Origin: Ruminococcaceae bacterium UBA1320
GTDB taxonomy: Bacteria > Bacillota > Clostridia > Oscillospirales > Ethanoligenentaceae
Direction of reading: 5' to 3'
Assembly (NCBI GenBank): GCA_002306975.1
Contig: DBTI01000206.1
Coordinates: forward strand, 38,302 to 56,848
Length of the DNA: 18,547 bases
The first letter of the stretch is position 1. The number at the start of each line of letters is the position of its first letter. The notes beneath the pieces were generated by a model, which saw nothing but the letters and a program-made list of their open reading frames with translations, was not told the origin of the DNA and made no database searches. Shown piece after piece: positions 13,703-18,547 of this stretch. Position numbers and translations under genes: made by a program.

Positions 13703-14869
13703 ATGCCAATATATCTTGACAATTCCGCCACTACGCGCGTCTGTGACGAGGCGGCGCTAAAAGTGATGGACGTCATGCAGAATCATTACGGCAACCCCTC
13801 GTCGCTTCACTCGATGGGCGTGGACGCCGAGCTCATATTAAACGGCGCGCGAGAAAGCATAGCCAACGCGCTTTTCTGCAAGCCTTCTGAAATATTCTTC
13901 ACCTCCGGGGGGACAGAGGCGAATAACCTCGCTGTTTTTGGCGCGGCAAAAGCGCTGCAACGCCGCGGAAAGCGTGTCGTTACAACCTCGATTGAACACC
14001 CGTCGGTGCAAAACGTGATGCGCGAGCTTGAAAAGCAGGGGTTTGACGTAGTCTATCTTTCCCCAGCCGCAGACGGCGCAATAAAAGAGGAAGAACTTTT
14101 TAACGCCGTCACGCCTGACACGATTCTTGTAAGCATGATGCTTGTCAACAACGAAACCGGCGCGATACAGCCGGTGGCGGCGGCAAAAAAAGCGGTGAAG
14201 AAGGCCGGATGCCCCGCTCTTGTCCACTGCGACGCTGTGCAGGGTTTTTTAAAAATACCGTTCCGCCCGAAAAAGCTTGGGATTGACCTTGTTACCACAA
14301 GCTCCCACAAAATTCACGGGCCAAAGGGTGCCGGGGCGTTGTTTATCGACAGCGGGGCGCGCATTGTGCCGGTGCTCTACGGCGGCGGGCAAGAAAAAGG
14401 GATTCGCTCCGGCACCGAGCCGCTGCCCGCAATTGCCGGCTTTGGCGAAGCGGCACGGGTGGCTTTTTTAAAGCTCGACGAAACAACAAACCTCACCCGC
14501 TCTCTGCGTGACTATTGCATTAAGCAGCTTTCACAGATGCCGGAGGTTGTTCTGAACCCCGCAAACTGCACGGACGCCGCGCGTGAGCTTTACGCGCCGC
14601 ACATACTCAACTTTTCCGTTCCAGGCATTCGTTCGGAAACAATGCTGCATTATCTTGAATCAAAGGATATTTTCGTGTCGAGCGGCTCCGCCTGTTCAAA
14701 GGGCGCGAAAAGCCAGGTGCTTTCCGCAATGGGGCTTTCCGCCGCCATTATAGATTCCGCAATACGCGTATCCTTTTGCCGGGATAACACACTCCCCGAC
14801 GCAAAGGCTCTTGTCGAGGAAATCACACGCGGCGCAGACCGCCTCATAAGGAGTAAAGTAAATGCGTGA
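13703..14869 (+). CDS. Cysteine desulfurase (NifS/IscS family)
   Basis: A 388-residue PLP enzyme that removes sulfur from cysteine, forming a persulfide on its own Cys and alanine. Start ATG 13703 with AAAGAGG upstream. Visible features are the family opening YLDNSATTR (4-12), HYGNPSSLH (28-36), His99 in SIEHPS, the PLP Lys203 in SSHKIHGPKG and the sulfur-carrying Cys331 in SSGSACSKG. The length is normal. Its end overlaps the thiI start by 8 nt. In B. subtilis the desulfurase next to thiI (NifZ) supplies sulfur for 4-thiouridine; the same partnership is the best reading here. A general Fe-S cluster role cannot be excluded, as no iscU/sufU gene is in the window to decide it. Confidence 0.95.
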   Translation: MPIYLDNSATTRVCDEAALKVMDVMQNHYGNPSSLHSMGVDAELILNGARESIANALFCKPSEIFFTSGGTEANNLAVFGAAKALQRRGKRVVTTSIEHPSVQNVMRELEKQGFDVVYLSPAADGAIKEEELFNAVTPDTILVSMMLVNNETGAIQPVAAAKKAVKKAGCPALVHCDAVQGFLKIPFRPKKLGIDLVTTSSHKIHGPKGAGALFIDSGARIVPVLYGGGQEKGIRSGTEPLPAIAGFGEAARVAFLKLDETTNLTRSLRDYCIKQLSQMPEVVLNPANCTDAARELYAPHILNFSVPGIRSETMLHYLESKDIFVSSGSACSKGAKSQVLSAMGLSAAIIDSAIRVSFCRDNTLPDAKALVEEITRGADRLIRSKVNA

Positions 14870-16040
14870 AGTCCTGCTTCTCAAAAACGGTGAAATCGTG
14901 TTAAAAGGGCTCAACCGCCCTACATTTGAATCAATACTTGTCGGAAACATAAAGCGCAGGCTTGAAAGCCTCGGTGCAAGCACGTTGACAAGGGCGCAAT
15001 CGGCTATGTTCATTGAACCGCAAAATGATGATTACGATATTGACGAGGCGCTATCGCGGCTGCAAAAAATCTTTGGTCTCGCCGCCGTCTCACGAGCCGC
15101 GGTGGTTGAAAAAGATATGCAGATCATTAAAGAAACGGCGGCGTCCTATCTGCACGAAACACTTGAAGGTGTGTCGTCATTCAAAGTTGATGCGAAGCGC
15201 TCCGATAAAAAGTTTGCTTTTACCTCACCGCAAATCTGCACCGACGTTGGCGCTTATCTGCTTGATGAGTTCAGCAACCTGCATGTTGACGTACACAATC
15301 CTGAAGTAATCATATCCGTTGAAATCCGCGACTTCGGCGCTTATATTCACGGAAACGCGATGCCCGGCGCGGGCGGTATGCCCGTCGGCTCAAACGGGCG
15401 CGCGGCTGTGCTTATCTCGGGCGGCATCGACAGCCCTGTGGCGGCTTACATGCTCGCGAAGCGCGGCGTAACCATAAACGCGATACATTTTGAAAGCCCG
15501 CCTTACACCAGCGAGCGCGCAAGACTCAAGGTCATGGAACTACTTAAAATTGTTTCCGAATACAGCGGGCGCGTTGTCTGCCACGTCGTGCCTTTCACCC
15601 GCATACAAGAGGAAATTCGCAAAAACTGCCCGGAGGAGCTTTTCACGGTAATCATGCGCAGATTTATGATGAAGGTCGCGTGTGAGATTGCAAAGAAACG
15701 CGGCTGTCAGGCGCTAATAACCGGTGAGAGCATCGGGCAGGTGGCAAGCCAGACCATCGAAGCAATCTCCTGCACCGAGGAAGCGTCGAGCCTGCCGGTT
15801 TTCCGTCCGCTCATCGGTATGGACAAAGAAGAAATAATACACATAGCACGCAAAATCGGAACATTTGAAACCTCCATCCAGCCATATGAAGACTGCTGTA
15901 CCGTCTTTACGCCGCGCCATCCGCGCACAAAACCCGAACTTAAATTTTTGCTTGCGGCGGAATCCGCATTCGATTTTGCGCCGCTGCTTGAAGAAGCTGT
16001 TGCAAACGCGGAACTTGTTGATATAAAACCAATTTTTTAA
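14862..16040 (+). CDS. thiI: tRNA 4-thiouridine synthase ThiI (short form)
   Basis: A 392-residue tRNA sulfurtransferase. An N-terminal ferredoxin-like/THUMP region (to about residue 165) binds tRNA. The PP-loop ATP pyrophosphatase motif SGGIDS is at 186-191 in AVLISGGIDSPVAAYML, and the AANH-type domain continues through GESIGQVASQT and a Cys-rich EDCCTVFTPRHP near the end. The C-terminal rhodanese domain of the E. coli protein is absent, as in B. subtilis ThiI, so a partner must donate the persulfide; the desulfurase upstream is the obvious donor. ATG 14862 with AAGGAG about 7 nt upstream overlaps the previous gene by 8 nt, implying translational coupling. A contribution to thiamine thiazole synthesis is less likely for the short form. 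Confidence 0.96.
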   Translation: MREVLLLKNGEIVLKGLNRPTFESILVGNIKRRLESLGASTLTRAQSAMFIEPQNDDYDIDEALSRLQKIFGLAAVSRAAVVEKDMQIIKETAASYLHETLEGVSSFKVDAKRSDKKFAFTSPQICTDVGAYLLDEFSNLHVDVHNPEVIISVEIRDFGAYIHGNAMPGAGGMPVGSNGRAAVLISGGIDSPVAAYMLAKRGVTINAIHFESPPYTSERARLKVMELLKIVSEYSGRVVCHVVPFTRIQEEIRKNCPEELFTVIMRRFMMKVACEIAKKRGCQALITGESIGQVASQTIEAISCTEEASSLPVFRPLIGMDKEEIIHIARKIGTFETSIQPYEDCCTVFTPRHPRTKPELKFLLAAESAFDFAPLLEEAVANAELVDIKPIF

Positions 16041-16060
16041 CTATAAGGGGGCTTATCACT

Positions 16061-17383
16061 ATGACAGCCGAAATTCTCGCCGTGGGCACAGAACTGCTTT
16101 TAGGCGACATCGTCAACACAAATGCTCAATACCTTGCAAGCGAGCTTGCGCTCATGGGGTTTGGCGTTTTACATCAATCCGTTGTGGGCGATAACCCCGG
16201 GCGGCTGAGCGACGCGATAACGCAGGCGCTTTCACGCACCGATATGCTGATCACCACCGGTGGGCTCGGGCCCACGGGCGATGATATAACACGCGAAACC
16301 GTCGCGTCCGCGATGGGGCTTGAACTTGTTCTCGACAAAGACTCGCTTCACGACATTGAGGAATTTTTCCAAAAAATCGGTCACGTAATGACTGAAAACA
16401 ATAAAAAGCAGGCAATGCTGCCCCGCAGCTGCACAGTGCTTAAAAACGACTGGGGCACAGCGCCGGGCTGCATTATCGAGCATAACGGCAAAACCGTAGT
16501 CATGCTGCCGGGGCCTCCGCGCGAGATGAAGCCGCTTTTTGAACAGCGCGCCAAGCCTTTTCTCCAAAAATACTGCGACAGCGTTATAGAATCCGTCAAT
16601 CTCAGGGTTTACGGTGTCGGTGAATCTACCGCCGAGTCAATGCTGACCGACCTTATGCAGGGCGAAAACCCGACACTCGCGCCCTATGCTAAGGACGGAG
16701 AGGTTCTTTTGCGCGTGACGGCACGGGCAAAAACCTCCGAAGAGGCGCTTTTGATGTGCCGCCCGCTCGTTGACGAGGTGAAAAAACGCCTTGGCGACAG
16801 CGTTTACGGTGAAAACGTAAACAGCCTTGAACAGGTGGTTGTCGCAAAACTCGCGCAGAAGAAGCTCAAAGTGAGCTTTGCGGAATCCTGCACAGGCGGG
16901 CTGCTCGCAAAGCGCCTGACCGACATTTCGGGCAGTTCGGAGGTTTTTGACTGCGGCGTTATCAGCTACGCCAACGAGATAAAGCACCGCCTGCTCGGCG
17001 TTAAGGACGAGACACTGAGTAAATACGGAGCCGTCAGCCCACAAACCGCCTTTGAGATGGCTCAGGGCATCCGCAATCTTTCCGGCGCGGATATCGGTGC
17101 GGGTGTAACCGGCATTGCGGGGCCGGGCGGCGGAACAGAGCAAAAGCCGGTAGGTCTTGTCTATGTCGCCGTCAGTGACGGCAAAACCTGTTATGTTAAG
17201 CGGCTGATGTTGGGGCACATTAAAAGCTCCGGCGGATCGGCGGACGGAGAGCGCGAATTTGTACGCTATCTTGCCGCCTCAAACGTGTTCGACATGGTGC
17301 GCCGCCTGATTGACGGGCTGCCGCAAACTGATAACGACAGCGGCAACGCGCTTACTGTTATAAATGTGAGTGAAAATAAATGA
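16061..17383 (+). CDS. cinA: CinA-family protein (MoaB-like domain plus nicotinamide-nucleotide amidase domain)
   Basis: A 440-residue two-domain protein. The N-terminal domain (1 to about 170) is MoaB/MogA-like, with the signature opening EILAVGTELLLGDIVNTNAQ, TTGGLGPTGDDITRE (65-79) and MLPGPPREMKP. In the family this domain is associated with ADP-ribose or NMN pyrophosphatase-type activity. The C-terminal domain (from about 255) is the PncC type: SFAESCTGGLLAKRLTDISG (272-291) and TGIAGPGGG. PncC deamidates NMN to NaMN in pyridine-nucleotide recycling. In some Gram-positive bacteria CinA is competence-induced and linked to RecA; nothing here shows that. The ATG at 16061 follows thiI by 20 nt, with AAGGGGG as RBS. 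Its last codons overlap the srtB start in an ATGA. Confidence 0.95.
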   Translation: MTAEILAVGTELLLGDIVNTNAQYLASELALMGFGVLHQSVVGDNPGRLSDAITQALSRTDMLITTGGLGPTGDDITRETVASAMGLELVLDKDSLHDIEEFFQKIGHVMTENNKKQAMLPRSCTVLKNDWGTAPGCIIEHNGKTVVMLPGPPREMKPLFEQRAKPFLQKYCDSVIESVNLRVYGVGESTAESMLTDLMQGENPTLAPYAKDGEVLLRVTARAKTSEEALLMCRPLVDEVKKRLGDSVYGENVNSLEQVVVAKLAQKKLKVSFAESCTGGLLAKRLTDISGSSEVFDCGVISYANEIKHRLLGVKDETLSKYGAVSPQTAFEMAQGIRNLSGADIGAGVTGIAGPGGGTEQKPVGLVYVAVSDGKTCYVKRLMLGHIKSSGGSADGEREFVRYLAASNVFDMVRRLIDGLPQTDNDSGNALTVINVSENK

Positions 17384-18315
17384 TTCGGCGTTTTTGGATA
17401 AAACTGCGCAGTGCTATAAAGTTCATTTTTCCGCACAAGGGTGACGGCAAAAGCGAGATTTTGCGAAAAACGCTGCTTTTGATATCATTAGCGGCAGCGG
17501 CAGCCGGAGTGTGGCTTATCGTTTCCTATTTTGCAGAGGATTACGGCAGCAGGCAGCAAAACGCAAGCCTTGAAAAAGTCCACAGCAGCGCTGTTTCCGC
17601 AGCGTCCGCGTCATCGTCTGATAATGGCGGCATGCTGCCCGAATTTACCGCACTGTACGCTAAAAACAAGGATATAAAGGGCTGGATCACAATTCCCGGT
17701 ACAGACATCGACTACCCTGTTGTTGAGACCTCTGACAACGACAAATATCTTCACACCGGCTTCAACAACCAGCCATCTAAAAGCGGAACGCTGTTCCTTG
17801 ATTTTCGCGACACAATAGAGCCGTTTTCTCAAGACCTTATCATTTACGGTCACAACCTGAAAGACGGGCAGATGTTCAATCAGCTCGACAAATATGAACG
17901 CAGGGCAAACAATGATTACCTCGGTTTTTATAATTCTTCGCCTGTTATTACATTCAACACGCTCTATTCTCGTGACAAGTGGAAAATTTTCGCGGTGTTT
18001 GTAACAACTGCCGACAGCAGCTACACAGGATCACTTTATTACCTCAACACTGGGTTCGGCAGTGATGAAGATTTCAACAGTTTTATCACCGGCGTGAGAA
18101 AACGCTCGTTTATAAACACAGGCGTTGATGTTAGCCCCTCCGACAAGCTGCTTACTCTTTCCACCTGCGACTATAATTATCCGATGACTGACGACGGAGA
18201 GTATGCAAGGCTTGTTGTTATGGCAAGGCGGGTGCGAAACGGGGAGAGTTTGGTTGTTGGCAAAGCAACAATTAACGACAGTGTTTTGTTTCCTGAATGC
18301 TATTTTAAAAAGTGA
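17380..18315 (+). CDS. srtB: Class B sortase
   Basis: A 311-residue membrane-bound transpeptidase. A basic N-terminus and one membrane segment (about 32-51, LLLISLAAAAAGVWLIVSYF) are followed by an extracytoplasmic sortase domain. The catalytic triad is His158 in IIYGHNL, Cys263 in TLSTCDY and Arg277 in EYARLVV. The pattern NKDIKGWITIPGTDIDYPVV (97-116) is typical of class B. Sortases cut a C-terminal sorting signal and join the protein to peptidoglycan; class B enzymes often serve few substrates with NPQTN-like or clostridial (S/P)PXTG-like signals. No substrate with such a signal lies in the window. The ATG overlaps the cinA stop codon (ATGA), so translation is likely coupled, an unusual neighbour for a sortase. 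A terminator overlaps its stop codon. Confidence 0.95.
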   Translation: MIRRFWIKLRSAIKFIFPHKGDGKSEILRKTLLLISLAAAAAGVWLIVSYFAEDYGSRQQNASLEKVHSSAVSAASASSSDNGGMLPEFTALYAKNKDIKGWITIPGTDIDYPVVETSDNDKYLHTGFNNQPSKSGTLFLDFRDTIEPFSQDLIIYGHNLKDGQMFNQLDKYERRANNDYLGFYNSSPVITFNTLYSRDKWKIFAVFVTTADSSYTGSLYYLNTGFGSDEDFNSFITGVRKRSFINTGVDVSPSDKLLTLSTCDYNYPMTDDGEYARLVVMARRVRNGESLVVGKATINDSVLFPECYFKK

Positions 18316-18345
18316 CAAGGCGCTAATTGCCTTGCCACTTTTTTG
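18307..18345 (+). terminator. Terminator overlapping the srtB stop codon
   Basis: AAAAAGTG-CAAGGC (18307-18321) pairs with GCCTTG-CACTTTTT (18329-18343) with one A-C mismatch and a 7-nt loop, ending in a T-run. The 5' arm contains the TGA at 18313-18315. Confidence 0.85.
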
Positions 18346-18366
18346 TTTTATGAGATTGCGTTGTTT

Positions 18367-18390
18367 GATTTTTTAACTGTTTAAAAAATC
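18367..18390. repeat. AT-rich perfect hairpin
   Basis: GATTTTTTAA (18367-18376) and TTAAAAAATC (18381-18390) form a 10-bp stem with a CTGT loop. It may be a back-up terminator; evidence is structural only. Confidence 0.4.
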
Positions 18391-18431
18391 ATTCTTAAAA
18401 TAACAGCTTTGTCGCTCACGCCGCGACTGGC

Positions 18432-18547
18432 AGTTCCTTTTTGTACGGACAAAAAGGAACTAAAAAGCCGTGGGGGCTCTGCCCCTCAACCCTGTAGGAG
18501 GGCACCGAAACGGGCGCTTAGAACAGTAGCGCACCTTTTATAGCTGC
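18432..18547. repeat. Hairpin-rich non-coding tract, likely a dispersed intergenic repeat
   Basis: AGTTCCTTTTTGT (18432-18444) and ACAAAAAGGAACT (18449-18461) form a perfect 13-bp stem. It is followed by AAAAAGCC, a GGGGGC/GCCCC mini-hairpin (18472-18485) and GC-rich sequence to the window end. No ORF of note is present. The layout resembles multi-copy intergenic repeats of Clostridia; copy number cannot be judged from one window. Confidence 0.45.

Noticed and set aside
16637..17218. 193-residue minus-strand ORF opposite cinA
   Set aside because: It is antisense to conserved cinA sequence, with no RBS and low-quality protein composition.

Overview
The window looks like the chromosome of an endospore-forming Clostridia bacterium, probably of the Oscillospiraceae/Ruminococcaceae type. 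The evidence is three sporulation genes (SpoIIID, a SpoIIQ-like M23 protein, SpoIID), a surface protein with ChW (clostridial hydrophobic W) repeats, a class B sortase, a short ThiI without rhodanese domain, Gram-positive ribosome binding sites and many U-tailed hairpin terminators. The family assignment is inference from gene content; no rRNA or other marker is present.

Layout. Bases 2-1033 are the 3' end of a secreted or surface protein with three ChW repeats, closed by a terminator. Bases 1196-1929 hold the most striking structure: an AT-rich promoter region followed by three consecutive c-di-GMP-I (GEMM-I) riboswitches, each with its own U-tailed hairpin. They lead into a small STAS-like protein (1930-2259), a strong terminator, a KAS III-like condensing enzyme or acyltransferase (2353-3342) and an acyl-CoA/acyl-AMP ligase (3396-5036), which ends at a 15-bp palindromic terminator. 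I read this as a c-di-GMP-controlled acyl-activation and acyl-transfer cassette whose product I cannot identify.

Bases 5303-7733 carry spoIIID on the plus strand facing spoIIQ-like and spoIID genes on the minus strand. The 338-base gap between them contains several inverted repeats. Next come a citrate synthase (7879-9246), an unrecognised 8-TM membrane protein (9463-10314) and, convergent to it across a shared bidirectional terminator, CTP synthase pyrG (12040-10418, minus). Upstream of pyrG is a padR-SDR pair (13528-12167, minus) whose promoter overlaps three GATATAT-type repeats, probably the autoregulatory operator. Divergent from padR is a compact run: cysteine desulfurase, thiI, cinA and srtB (13703-18315). 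The first two genes should work together in 4-thiouridine tRNA modification. CinA and sortase B are tightly coupled to them by spacing but have unrelated functions. The end of the window (18346-18547) has hairpin-rich non-coding sequence that looks like a dispersed intergenic repeat.

Best candidate for something undescribed: the triple riboswitch array plus the STAS-like/KAS III-like/ligase cassette. The first riboswitch is divergent and its expression platform is 21 nt shorter than the other two. The KAS III-like enzyme keeps the nucleophilic Cys but appears to lack the His and Asn of the canonical triad.
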